Source: Termitomyces sp. T153
Taxonomy: Eukaryota > Basidiomycota > Agaricomycetes > Agaricales > Lyophyllaceae
Direction of reading: 5' to 3'
DNA: 64,000 nt
Assembly (NCBI GenBank): GCA_018296165.2
Contig: JACKQL020000002.1
Span: 1-64,000, forward strand
This document shows, one piece after another, positions 1-10,004 of this stretch. Made by a program: the position numbers and the translations under genes. Under the pieces are notes generated by a model. The model was not told where the DNA came from. It worked only from the letters and a program-made list of their open reading frames with translations, and ran no database searches. Within the stretch, counting starts at the first letter, position 1. Every line of letters starts with the position of its first letter.

Positions 1-388
1 AACAGGAGTGTTCATGCCGTGGGCTTAAGGACTCGTATGTACTCAGATGAAGAGTATCTCGAAGTTTGTATTCTTACCGAATTTTCATCTGACGTAATTT
101 ATTATATGATTACATGTGTACAATCTGCCCATATAAATGTCGGGTTGACCACCTCTGATTCCGTCTACCATATCCATCAATATGCTGTCCAAACCGTCCG
201 ATAACACAATCTTTGGTTTCGAGAGGCAGTTGAAGTGGAAGTCTCTATTCTTCCGGTCCGTGAAGCGGAATATTTTCCGACGTTACCAAATAAATCGTCA
301 CGAAGCCGAGTTTGTGACTTATCAGCCTCTACCGTAATGTGTTGTGCATGGTTAACGGCCACTTTCTAATTTCACCTGCTCTTTTTCG

Positions 389-1487
389 ATGACCCCTGGA
401 TCCGGAATAAGTCGACAAGGCCTCGCCATTCTTGCTCTTGCGCCCATTGTTCTCACGCTCAGACGTCTCTATCTGCGTTCACTTACTCTGCGTACCCTCA
501 AAGTCCTCGAAAATGAAGAACGTGTTCTTGTTCTCGGTGGGTCTAGTGGAATCGGCGAAAGCATTGCGAAACAGTATGCGGAGCGTGGTGCACGTGTGTG
601 TGTAGTCGGTCGACGGACAGACAAGATCGCGGTGGTCGTAGAGGAGTGTAGGGCCGTTAGCAGCATAAAATCGCCGACACGTGTACTTGGCGTCGTCGCC
701 GACTTTGCGAATGTGGAAGATATGGTGAAGCTAAGAGAGACGTTACAGAAAGGTGAGTTTTTCTTCCTCTTCTTCAGCATTTTCTCTTATGAACTGAAAT
801 TACAGAATGGCAGGGCGTGGATACACTAATAGTCGCAGCAGGCGTGTCGGCTCTTCAACCTCTCATGGCCATCGCAGGTATCGAAGCAGATCCCAGCGGA
901 ACCTCATTCACACCCTCCCAAGCCTCGATCAATGGAATCGAACGCGCCGCTGAAATCTCTGCGGCCGCAACACGTGGAAACTACACCGGGCCCCTCATTG
1001 CTGCTGTCACCTTTGTGCGTTCCGCCACAACTCCACTTATTGACCCTAAATGTATCATCGTAACCCACAGATCCCCCTCCTTATATCCTCTTCCTCATCC
1101 CCGTCAATCCTTCTTATCTCCTCTCTCGCCGCGGTAATCCCCCCGCCGACACGCACCCTCTACGCCTCAACAAAAGCCGCGTCGCTCGTCCTCTACCAAG
1201 CCCTCTCAATTGAACACCCTTCCATCGCATTCACCTGCGTTCTGCCCTCCACCGTCGAAGGCGACTTCCGCGCCTCAGCCGTCGATACTGGCCCGGTCCG
1301 CGAAACCGATCCTAATAAGCATGGGTTGAAGCGTGTGGATGTAGCGAAAAGGTGTATCGAGGCTGTAGATGCGGGTGAGAGGACTGTGTTCATGCCGTCG
1401 ACTATGAGAGCGGGTCATTTGTTGTATTGGTTATGGCCGGCGTTTGTTGAGTGGAGGGCGCGAGTCAAGTATAATTTTGCTGTTTAG
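389..1487 (+). CDS. Short-chain dehydrogenase/reductase, membrane-anchored
   Basis: Three exons: 389-752, 806-1014, 1071-1487 (introns of 53 and 56 bases, both GT-AG, frames joining exactly), giving 329 residues. The N-terminus has a hydrophobic anchor (about residues 11-29). It is followed by the Rossmann signature GGSSGIG at about residues 50-56, an AAG motif near 129, and the catalytic pair Tyr222/Lys226 in YASTK with a serine 13 residues upstream. The C-terminus is again hydrophobic and aromatic (LLYWLWP). This is a classical NAD(P)H-dependent SDR that probably faces the ER membrane. The sequence around the cofactor loop and the C-terminal half resembles the 11-beta-HSD1/DHRS7 group and 3-ketodihydrosphingosine reductases, and the substrate cannot be told from sequence alone. 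The start is the first ATG in frame with the anchor. It looks intact. The family call is firm, the substrate is not. Confidence 0.86.
753..805 (+). other. Intron 1 of the SDR gene
   Basis: GTGAGT donor and TACAG acceptor, 53 bases. Removing it restores the reading frame (phase 1) between the Rossmann-fold exon and the exon carrying the LIVAAG strand. Confidence 0.85.
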
Positions 1488-1687
1488 AAGGTTGGTGAGA
1501 TGTTTGCTATGTATCAGGCTTTAGGACGACCTTCTATGATTGCTCTTTGATTGGGATAATGCCTTCGTCTGCGTTGTCGATCAGCACCGTTTTCAGAACT
1601 GGTTCGTCTAACAGGTCCCAAAGCTTGTGTGCATGTCTTCAGCATTGATCACCCCGTTTTGGGATGCATCGATCCTTTACTTTCTGA

Positions 1688-1772
1688 GCATTAATGGGGT
1701 AGTGGTAACCTGGGTCGTTGCCACAGCATGATCTGTCTCGACCCGCCGGGGGTTCGATTCCCCCTTAATGCA
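1688..1772 (+). tRNA. tRNA-Gly(GCC) with 14-base intron
   Basis: Cloverleaf read by eye. The acceptor GCATTAA pairs with TTAATGC, the discriminator is A, and the T arm is GGGGG-TTCGATT-CCCCC. The anticodon stem GGTCG/CGACC closes only if about 14 bases after TTGCCA are removed, which is the normal nuclear tRNA intron position one base 3' of the anticodon. The mature length is 71. A short T run follows directly at 1773. Confidence 0.93.
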
Positions 1773-2197
1773 TTTTAATCTTTAATGCTCTTTAATCCGA
1801 GTGATGTAGTGTTTTCTTTTCATGATCAGGAACAATAGTGTAACCTGCACCGTTAATACATGATATATATTTAAATGCTGCCCTGTGTTCTAGATAATAG
1901 GATTACCTATTTGGTTCGTATGTTCATCGAAAGCCTCCTTGTCGATCAACAGCGTTTTCATAACTAGATCTTTCGGCGTGGATGACCACGTCTCGCATGA
2001 CTTGCTCAGTAGACTTTGGATATCTGACCTTGATCACGATGATGAAGTTGATGTTCTTACCCCTATCGAGTCAAGAAAGTAAATTCACATGTGACAAGAG
2101 ATGGAAATACAGATGTAACATAGTGGGACCCGAGGGAAGGGCAAAGCCAAAAAAAAAGCTTTAGATTGGAGATATACGTTAATCCTACATTGAACAA

Positions 2198-2288
2198 GCA
2201 TTAATGGGGTAGTGGTAACCTGGGTCGTTGCCACGATGTGATCTGTCTCAATTTCGACCCGCCGGGGGTTCGATTCCCCCTTAATGCA
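2198..2288 (+). tRNA. tRNA-Gly(GCC) with 20-base intron
   Basis: Same mature sequence as the tRNA-Gly about 510 bases upstream, with the identical acceptor, D, anticodon and T arms. The intron after TTGCCA is about 20 bases and differs in sequence. The mature length is again 71. A T-rich terminator region follows (CTTCTTTTTG near 2300-2310). The pair looks like a local duplication in which only the intron has drifted. Confidence 0.93.
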
Positions 2289-2709
2289 TACTTTCTTCTT
2301 CTTTTTGAACGATTTTGTCCTTTTCTGTGAAGACCATTCTTAATTATGATGTATGAGAATGCGGTACTTACTGTGTTCTTTAATACCAGCAATATCTTTG
2401 CCTTGTGTAGTCAATCGCTTTCTGTTTAACAATGTTGTGCAGACGCCTGCGCCACCGCGACAATTCTCCTCGCTTATCCGACCCAAACATGTACCGCCTC
2501 ATTCGACTCCTGACTCTTTTAGTACACCCATTTCGCTCAGTTGCAGATGTCATCCCGCGGAACAACGTTCAGCTATCGAGCAAATGATCCGGAGTCCAAT
2601 AGTGGTAAGGTCTCCATCGTCAGCCTGGGAAATGATGTCGAAGAAATGACTGATTTGGAGCTCTTACATACATACACTGCACTACCTTACTTGACTTTGA
2701 CTTTGAACC

Positions 2710-3913
2710 ATGCCTATGATTACTCGTACCCGTCGTGCACGCGCGTTGCGCTCAGACATGCAGCTTGATTCGGATGTGGATATCGAGACGGTGGGCCGCG
2801 ATCGACGCCGGAGACGGCTACAAGAACGGATGATAGAGGATGAGCCTGATGACGAGGAAGGTTCGAACGTAGATATTGAGGCTGTCGCTGAGGGAGAGGG
2901 GGACGATGAGGAGGAAGAGGGTGATGAAGATGAGGAAGACGAGGAAGAAGACGAGGTTCAGTCGGACACGGACGACCTTCCGAAGGTGAATTTGAAGATT
3001 CGGTTAAAGTTGCCAGCGATACATGCGTCGCGCAGATATGAGACGCCTACGGTTGAGTCGGAAGACTCTATGGACTCTCAGCTGCCGAGAAAACGGCCGT
3101 TAACTTCGAGACAAGCTGTCCTGGCTAACGTTATGGATCCATCTCACGTCTCGCTTGGTAGCTCTCGACAGAAGAAGGCGCCTCTTAACGAATCAGAGCT
3201 CGCCCTTCGACGGGAAGAGACAGCGAGGAAACGTAAGAACCTCACTGAGAAGAAGCTCGAGGACGAAAAGGCATGTGTTCACGCAGATTCATACTTGTCT
3301 AAATTGTCGCCCTAATCGCCTAGCACAGCTTGAAACTATCAACCGCCTCCTCAAAAAACAATCGCGTCCCCGAAAGAAACGGAATACCGCCCAACGCACA
3401 GACATAGATGACATCGCCCCTGCCGACATCACGCGCTCCAATTCTAATTCAGTCTGCACCCCCTCCAGGCCGAAAAAGAATCTCAAAAAATCCGTTGCAG
3501 ACGAAGAACAATACGACGACGAAGGTGAAGATGATGACGCCATGGTCGAGGACGAGGAGGCCGAGGAGGAACTTCCGGAGAGAGAGGTTCAGATCCCGAC
3601 GATGTACCGCTGGGTCTCGACGTCACGCATACCTATGGCAGATGGTGAGAAGCCCGCGGATGCCAGTGTGCAGATGCAAATCACGTTTTCTGTCCCGACG
3701 TGTGCGCTTCCACCGACTGAGGAGACGAAGACGATATCTTCACCGCACAGTGAAGTGTCTGGACAACGACCACTACCGCGGCCGACGACTTGCGCGGTGC
3801 CGGGGTGTGGTAAGCCGTTTCGGTATCGGCTGGTCAAGGATCTAACGAGAGGCGCGTGTGGGATGTCGTGTTTGAAGCAGTTGGAGGCTGCTATGGATGT
3901 TACCTCATGCTAA
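2710..3913 (+). CDS. IES2: INO80 complex subunit B / IES2 homologue
   Basis: Two exons, 2710-3270 and 3329-3913, about 381 residues. After a basic N-terminus comes a long acidic Glu/Asp tract (about residues 60-90). Then comes a basic helix typical of the PAPA-1 region (RKRKNLTEKKLEDEK joined to LETINRLLKKQ), a second acidic tract, and a C-terminal HIT-type zinc finger starting CAVPGCGKPF and ending GACGMSCLKQL. This order matches the nucleosome-remodelling subunit IES2/INO80B, a nuclear protein that binds the INO80 motor. The intron is ambiguous. A GC-AG intron 3271-3328 keeps the conserved spacing of the helix. A GT-AG alternative (3275-3323) would insert three residues. Confidence 0.85.
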
Positions 3914-4448
3914 TTTATTTCTGTAAGTATATACTTCGTGGATCTGTATTCGATATAACAAGTAATTGTTACGTTTCCATCACTATTGAGTATTGGATAA
4001 CTATATAACAGAAATCTTGAGCCAATGATATAATTACTCAAGAGCCGGGATGTTGCCCATTACCAAAACCACTTTGGCCGTACGGTCAACCATGCCACAA
4101 TGCAACGACTCGCACGACCGTGTCGTGAGAGCTACATTTCCAAGATATATTTCTTGTACTCTCTCATATTCATACGATCTTGTTTCGACAACACTTTTTC
4201 CACTCAGTGAGCAACAGTTATTTTTATTATACAGCCCAATGAATGGATCAAATGTTTAGTAAACATCTATCAATACAACAAGAAGGACCCCGCTCTCCCT
4301 AATACTTGTTCGCTAAATAGCGTGGAAAATTTTACTAAATCCACCAAGTCCTAGAATTGCGGATTTGAGGTCTGGGTGGGCTAAATTTCTCGAAATTTCT
4401 GAACCCTTCAGGTATTGTCAAATGCATTCGAGTCGTTTATCAGATAGT
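3914..4448. other. Intergenic spacer with a TIR-like fragment
   Basis: No convincing gene. A block at about 4358-4371 (CGGATTTGAGGT core) repeats the inner part of the terminal inverted repeat of the element that follows, so it may be the end of another, degraded copy. Confidence 0.5.
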
Positions 4449-4798
4449 ACACAGTAGCGGATTTGAGGTGGATTTGGGGGTATATCTGGAGTTGGATTTG
4501 AGCTAAAGCTGACTCCAAATCAGCGTCACATCCGCCTTCAACTTTTTGAGTTTTTGATATGACAAAGCAATCGAATGATGAAGGTTGAAGGGCTGTCGAG
4601 TCCAAAGTCCCTTGTTCAGAGGGGTGAATGGAAGATCCTTCTTGTTCTTTCTCGGAGTGGCAGCAGCTGGAGCCATGGGATATGTTGCGGCGCACGCAAT
4701 CGCATCTTTTGTGTGGGCGTCTCATCACACGAATTCAGACTCCATCTTGTCTGACAGCAAAATTCACCCACAAATCCACCTCAAATCCGCTACTGTGT
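4449..4798. mobile_element. MITE-like element with 28-base terminal inverted repeats
   Basis: Bases 4449-4476 are the exact reverse complement of 4771-4798 (both carry the CAGTAGCGGATTTGAGGTGG core). The flanks read GATAGT on the left (4443-4448) and GATACT on the right (4799-4804), a possible 6-base target duplication with one mismatch. The interior (about 294 bases) has short open frames but no transposase signature, so it fits a non-autonomous DNA transposon. The superfamily is not assignable from these ends. Confidence 0.75.
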
Positions 4799-4963
4799 GA
4801 TACTACTAACGTCCTTTCGGTCTGGACCTTGGTCCTATCTTGAAGTTTAAATAAAGGACAGAGGTTATGTAATACATTCATCGGAATAACAGGAGATGTC
4901 AAATAAGTGATATATCAAGGTAACAACTACCTTAAAAAATAGCGACAGTAGCTTGAACATCCA

Positions 4964-5819
4964 TTAGGACCTCTTTGCTGAAAGTTCAATGCTTTCATCA
5001 ATAAGGCCTGCAATAATCCGGAAAAGAACAATCTCTTTCCAGTCGCAGTGAGGATCACAAGGGACGTCAATGATCTCACGACTGAGGGTGATGGGCTCAA
5101 GCATTTCATGACCTTCCCTGAGAGCAACCACAGTACTGTATGAAACCCAGCCTGTCAACAAAACCAATTTCTTGTAAGTGGAGGTGGGGTATAAAACATG
5201 AGCCTGAAGAAGAAAAAAACAACTAGGATCAATGTAATGATCAAAATCAAATAAAGATGTTCTAGTAGACCTTGTAGATTCCATCTGGCCCAGCAGACCA
5301 CTCCTTCTGATTCGCAGCTTGTGCAATCAAAGCAGCAACATCAAATGAATCCGTGGAAACTTCGTCTTGCGCGACATACTTCAAATCTGGAATCAGCTGA
5401 CGACGCTCTTCATATCGCGCAAGACTGTCGAGAAGATGAAATATAGGACTATCATTGACGCTGCAGCCAAGAGAGAATGGAATACTGAAGCTTTCGCCGT
5501 TGACCTCGATCTCGGGAGAGCCATCATTGTCAACAGAAATTTGTCTGTCAACGCCGACGTGTTGCGCAGCATACTCGATCAGGTCAAATATATTCGAGAA
5601 CATAGCTTCTTCGCTGTGTGTGTGACGATCCATAATCTGGAGCGTTTCCAACCACCACTCTACTGGGCGACGATCAGGGAAGACTGGAACACGTCCTCGT
5701 GGGGAGTGATAAGAAGCAGGTCCAGGAGTCACAAGGGCTTTAACGTCGCTTGGAGACCACAGAGCTGGGTCGGATTCTTCCAAGGAGCATTTATAGAGGG
5801 GATTATTGATAAGATGCAT
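4964..5819 (-). CDS. Hypothetical protein, two exons
   Basis: Exons 5819-5271 and 5203-4964, joined by a 67-base GT-AG intron in phase 0, give 262 residues. I do not recognise the family. The product is acidic with no obvious signal peptide or membrane segment. Visible stretches are HSPRGRVPVFPDRRPVEWW near residue 40 and a C-terminal part rich in Leu/Ile (IVLFRIIAGLIDESIEL). The start shown is the first ATG. A CAG precedes it by 10 bases, so an additional upstream exon is possible. The gene's 5' end lies only about 80 bases from the left edge of the Helitron block, so the promoter or first exon may have been displaced by that insertion. Confidence 0.55.
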
Positions 5820-6532
5820 GGCAAGTGTGCTGTATCAACACGGTCATAAAATGATGACTAAGCAATGTTGACAACTTCTGATTGTTTTCGGTTCTTGTTA
5901 CACGAGCTACAGGCCCGTGCTGCTCTTGCTAAGTCTCAGACCCAACCTCACTTCATTTGATTAGGTCTTTGGATTTGTTAATTCAATGCTAAGATCCAGA
6001 CCCAACCTCACTTTGCTTGGTTAGGTCTTGTTTGGTTAGGTCTTTATATTTTGTTCACTAACTGTTGCTTTTCTTTTACAATCCAATGCTGATATTTATA
6101 TATAAACCAATCATGTATCTATATTACATGATCAACAAAAAACTACAATGTCCACTGGTATATATTAGAGATGCTAAGAATTATCAAAGTGAGTATTAAC
6201 CAAGTAAATATTTAAACTGTCACACTTACATTTGTAAACTATTCAGAATATCTATACCACACTGTCAGGCTATATATATTAGGTGCTGAAGTTCATAAAG
6301 TAGCAATTTGTTGTTTGAATCCATTGAAAGTCACACTTACATTTGTAAACCATTGAGAGGATTTCTTCTAACAATATCTGCAGGCTTTCTTGATATGCTT
6401 TCTGGGTCCAAAATCAGGCTATACCATCCATTTATTATAACAACAGCCTGTAATTACAGCATAGTCATAATATAAACAGTGTTGTAACTACAGTATCACG
6501 TGAATGGCAATTTTCAGTCAAATATTTTGCCA

Positions 6533-6608
6533 ATTGGGAGAATTGAACCTGTGCCCACGATCCCAAAAACAACCATTGATACAACCATAACCAGTTGACC
6601 ATGGAGCC
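6533..6608 (-). promoter_or_regulatory. tRNA-like A/B box region
   Basis: On the minus strand a TGGTCAACTGG A-box-like motif is followed about 40 bases later by GGTTCAATTC, a B-box match. The flanks do not fold into a complete cloverleaf, so this is a tRNA-derived promoter rather than a tRNA gene. Confidence 0.5.
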
Positions 6609-6826
6609 TTAATTACAATACAAACTTGTTGTGATAAGGGGAGCAAGCTCCCCTTCAAAATATCCCTGGAACTCTAAGCATGTTAACAAAACCTTAACAG
6701 AACCTTAACAGAACCTAACCAAACCACTAACTACCTAACTGGAACTCTAACTGAACTCTAACCAAGCTAACCATGCACTCAACAGGCAGGTCCCATGGGT
6801 ACATAGGCCCTAATGTGTTGTACTGA

Positions 6827-6910
6827 GCCTGTTAGTTCAATGGTTGTATTGTGTCTTTCTTCCAGTTATGTCTGTCAGCCACAAGGTTGTTGGTTCAATT
6901 CTCTTTGGTT
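6827..6910 (+). promoter_or_regulatory. tRNA-like A/B box region, opposite orientation
   Basis: TTAGTTCAATGG (A-box-like) is followed by GGTTCAATTC (B-box-like) about 50 bases on. There is no full acceptor stem. It faces away from the similar region at 6533-6608 within the same insertion. Confidence 0.5.
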
Positions 6911-7058
6911 GATTTCTTTTTGTCCAGTTCAACATTTGACAATGATCACATGTGATTGATATAACAAGCAGTGCTGTAATTACAACTGTGGTTATATCAG
7001 GCTGAACCTGTCATGACAGGGGATGTTATATCATCCTGCCAGCATCAGGTGCCAAAAT

Positions 7059-7850
7059 AAGTTTGATACAATCTCCTAATGCATATTGAGAAAGTGCAAC
7101 ATAAAGTTGGCCATGTGCAAAAAAACCTGATTGAAGGTCCAATCCAACATGCTTGACTGATTGATCTTGAGACTTAATGATTGTTGTAGCAAAGGCCAAG
7201 GCAACTGGAAATTGTTTCCTGTGCAATGGAATTGACAAATCCTCTTTAGAGACATCCATGTTGATTCTCAGAATCAAAACAATTAATCCCTGCAAACTTG
7301 GCATCCTCATTGATGATCTGACATCTAAGAACTCTGGTGCTGATGTGGATGACAATCATCCTTGTTCCATTGCAAAGTCCTTTAGTTGTATCTAGATTCC
7401 TGAGCAGCATGACAGGAACACCAATCTTGAGAGCCAATTTAGCCAAAGACAACCTACTGGCTCTCAAAGAGTTGAGTTATTCCATTGGATACAATCTATG
7501 GCCATTAGCATTTCCATCATCAAACATGATAGATTTTGCACTCTGCAAGATTTTCTTTTCCCTTACACATCTCTGCAGAACTCTGAATTGATATCCTCTA
7601 CATCAGAGTTCTTGCCAGAAAGGATGGTACAGTCCAGATAATACTGATCATCTTGATGGCGATCAATATGAGGATAAGTGGAAGAGATCAATCCAGTGAC
7701 AGAATTGTCATCACAGATTCTGGTTTGTAGAATTTGTACTGTTTCTCCAGGCCCAAGGTTTTTTCCAGCACCAACATCCAATAACCAAGCTGCATGAGCA
7801 ATGTTATCAGGGGTCTGATCCAATCTCATGTTTTGAACCAAGTATAGAAC
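7059..7850 (-). pseudogene. Helitron PIF1 helicase fragment (copy I)
   Basis: Minus-strand frames reproduce the C-terminal helicase part of copy IV. They include KIGVPVMLLRNLD, then KGLCNGTRMIV, and the motif VI region [15 protein letters not shown]. They are spread over different frames with stops, and nothing N-terminal of the Walker B region remains. It is also cut downstream by the 6415-7051 insertion. Clearly non-functional. Confidence 0.85.
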
Positions 7851-8176
7851 ATGCTTCTTCCTCAAAGAACAGCCAGGAGCATTGGTTGAAGAGGTACATT
7901 AAAAGGCAGTACATTTCACATGAGTAATGCCTGAAAAAGGCTGAAAATAGTTAAATATTGCCTGAAAAATCAATCTTAATAGCTCAAAAGAACAATAGAT
8001 TGATTGTACACATGCTATCAACCAAAGCTGTCTGTTATGCCATTTTTTCCCTTATTCAAAGTGTGAAACAGCCAAGTTACTCAAAAAGGAAGGTTCTTGG
8101 TCAGCCTTACTCAGCACAAAAGTTGTCACATAGGCACAGCCACTTTCCCATGGCTATCATCCCATATTATATAGAC

Positions 8177-8214
8177 GAGCTATGCCCCGTGCCTTCGGCA
8201 CGGGCCTGTAGCTC
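8177..8214. repeat. Helitron 38-base palindrome (copy II)
   Basis: Outer arms GAGCTA/TAGCTC enclose an inner stem CCCGTGCC-TTC-GGCACGGG. The same structure sits at 9961-9998 and 11889-11926, each time directly before a repeat array, which is the position of the 3'-terminal hairpin of rolling-circle Helitrons. Confidence 0.9.
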
Positions 8215-8216
8215 TT

Positions 8217-8750
8217 GCTTCATCCCAGACCCAACCTCACTTCATTCGGTTAGGTCCTTGATATTCTACTCAATGCTTTATCCCAGACCCAACCTCACTT
8301 TGTTCGGTTAGGTCCTTGTAATTCAAACTTAATGCTTCATCCCAGACCCAACCTCACTTCGTTTGGTTAGGTCCTTGTAATTCAAACTTAATGCTTCATC
8401 CCAGACCCAACCTCACTTCGTTTGGTTAGGTCCTTGTAATTCAAACTTAATGCTTCATCCCAGACCCAACCTCACTTCGTTTGGTTAGGTCCTTGTAATT
8501 CAAACTTAATGCTTCATCCCAGACCCAACCTCACTTCGTTTGGTTAGGTCCTTGTAATTCAAACTTAATGCTTCATCCCAGACCCAACCTCACTTCGTTT
8601 GGTTAGGTCCTTGTAATTCAAACTTAATGCTTCATCCCAGACCCAACCTCACTTCATTATATTCTACTCAATGCTAAGTCCCAGATCCAACCTCATTTTA
8701 TTTGGTTAGGTCCTTGTATTTCAAACTCAATGCTAAGTTCCAGAACTACT
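8217..8750. repeat. 59-base tandem repeat array, about 9 units
   Basis: Units repeat with an exact 59-base period over several lines (about 8341, 8400, 8459, 8518, 8577, 8636). Each unit contains GACCCAACC and, 11 bases later, GGTTAGGTC, so every unit can itself fold into a hairpin. The outer units are more diverged than the inner ones. Confidence 0.92.
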
Positions 8751-9110
8751 GAGAATATCTATACTACACTATCAACCCATATACATTAGGTGCTGAAATT
8801 CACAGAGGTTAGCAATTTGGTGTTTGAAAGAAATCTACCTTAAAAGCAGAAAGCCAATAACTGTTTAGAAAAGAAAATGGATAATACTTGAATTAGTTCT
8901 CAGACAAATATAAAAAAAGCATACCTGCAAAGCTACTGAACACTCAGAAAGGGAGCCTAATGAAGAATGTAGTGAAGTCTGATCTCAGCCATGATTAGTC
9001 CATAAAAGTTACATTCAGCTTTAATATAGAAACAACCACCAAAATCAGCCATTGGACAATTAAGCAAAGAAAAGAAAACCCACCCAAAAGAAGAGAAAGC
9101 TACTCAATGC

Positions 9111-9503
9111 TCAGAAAAAGCCTGAAGAAGGATGCAATAGTTTCTGCAAAGGAGCATCCCACCCTTCAGGCAAAACAGTTTCTGGAATGACCATAAAAAA
9201 TGGATCAGCAGCAGCAGCTGCCTGCCTAATAGGTCTTCCCAAAGAGCCAGAAGCAGTGGCTATAGGTCTCAAACCCCCAGTTCCCATAGATTGATTGATA
9301 CCCCCAGGCCCCAATTGAAGTGGTGGGACAACCACAGTATTGATCTGTTCCAAAGATCTATTGTTTCTATTTGCTCGACGATTGTCAGGATCTGTCATTT
9401 GTAATTGTTCAAGTCTCCTTTGAATCCTAGCTTGTTGCCTTTGGCTTTCTGGAGTAGTAGGTGGTTGCCTGAAACACCCATTGTTAAGCATTTTAATAGT
9501 CAA
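9111..9503 (-). CDS. Orphan open frame inside Helitron copy II
   Basis: A 130-residue open frame beginning MTIKMLNNGCFRQPPTTPES and rich in Gln, Arg, Pro and Ala. A basic Gln/Arg stretch (RQQARIQRRLEQLQ) and an AAAAADPFF segment are visible. I do not recognise it, and it has no counterpart in copy IV. It could be an upstream exon of a Helitron-encoded protein or a captured host gene fragment. No splice partners are evident. Confidence 0.3.
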   Translation of the reverse strand: MTIKMLNNGCFRQPPTTPESQRQQARIQRRLEQLQMTDPDNRRANRNNRSLEQINTVVVPPLQLGPGGINQSMGTGGLRPIATASGSLGRPIRQAAAAADPFFMVIPETVLPEGWDAPLQKLLHPSSGFF

Positions 9504-9844
9504 AAACCATTAAAATTGACTTGCATGATGAGATATTTGATAGATCAATAGCGCAATGTGGTTAAGGAGTTACTAATAAGCTTGTTAGTCAACATCAATC
9601 AATCAATAGATGTGACGAAACATACTTTGTCGTGTGGCCTCCTTTCCACAACCTCGGAAATGTCCATTATTTGGTCATATTGTGTCAAAAAACACGCAAG
9701 GCATGAAAAACAGTGTCCACTAAATCATGTTTGGCCTTTTTGACACCTGCAAACTATCTGGCATGATTTACACATAGTCAAAAGATTGTATATATGTATT
9801 AAAGCTGTTTACTGTAATTTATTTTGAGAAAAAACCTGTTCCAA
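9504..9844. other. AT-rich Helitron interior, no gene seen
   Basis: Only short frames and A/T-rich sequence. No tRNA, repeat array or protein motif recognised. Confidence 0.5.
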
Positions 9845-9960
9845 GTGTGAAAAACAGCCAAGTTACCCAAAAAGGAAGGTTCTTGGTCAGCCTTACTAAG
9901 CAGAAAAGTCATTGCATAGGCGCAGCCACATTCCCATGTCCATCGTCCCATATAATAGAT

Positions 9961-9998
9961 GAGCTATGCCCCGTGCCTTCGGCACGGGCCTGTAGCTC
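9961..9998. repeat. Helitron 38-base palindrome (copy III)
   Basis: Same sequence as the copy II palindrome, with the inner stem CCCGTGCC-TTC-GGCACGGG intact. Confidence 0.9.
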
Positions 9999-10004
9999 TT
10001 GCTT

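Larger units (their letters stand above)
6415..7051. mobile_element. 637-base insertion with 7-base target duplication and two tRNA-like regions
   Basis: Copy IV runs uninterrupted where copy I is split, so the insertion is exact. The sequence CCAAAAT occurs once at 6408-6414 and again at 7052-7058, and copy IV has CTAAGAT there. Inside are two tRNA-like pol III promoter regions in opposite orientation (about 6533-6608 minus, 6827-6910 plus), a run of CTAAC/CTTAAC-like repeats (6680-6780) and a perfect 14-base palindrome (CCTGTCATGACAGG, about 7008-7021). There is no clear terminal inverted repeat and no coding frame. It may be a composite SINE-like element. Confidence 0.7.
5904..8165 (-). 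mobile_element. Helitron-related copy I (3' half, internally deleted)
   Basis: Oriented 5' to 3' on the minus strand. The left (3') end has a collapsed form of the palindrome found in the other copies (5904-5925), then two degenerate 59-base-type units (about 5930-6050). Sequence nearly identical to the 3' region of copy IV follows (6100-6414). Then comes a fragment of the PIF1-type helicase (7059-7850) and a module (about 7855-8165) shared with the right end of copy III. The breakpoint near 7850 joins helicase sequence directly to that module, as expected for a deletion derivative. Confidence 0.75.
8166..9950 (-). mobile_element. Helitron-related copy II (non-autonomous)
   Basis: Begins at its 3' end with the 38-base palindrome (8177-8214) and nine 59-base-type repeat units (8217 to about 8750). 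It then continues through AT-rich sequence with one minus-strand open frame (9111-9503). The last about 110 bases (9845-9950) match the right ends of copies I and III. No Rep or helicase motifs are present. Confidence 0.7.

Noticed and set aside
4585..4843. Overlapping 71-codon frames inside the MITE
   Set aside because: They run into the inverted repeat and show no transposase or other motif.
6680..6780. CTAAC/CCTTAAC-rich stretch as a telomere remnant
   Set aside because: The repeats are irregular and lie inside the 637-base insertion. There is no run of a true telomere unit.
8217..8750. Regular repeats resembling a CRISPR array
   Set aside because: Units are contiguous 59-base copies without unique spacers, in a eukaryotic transposon.
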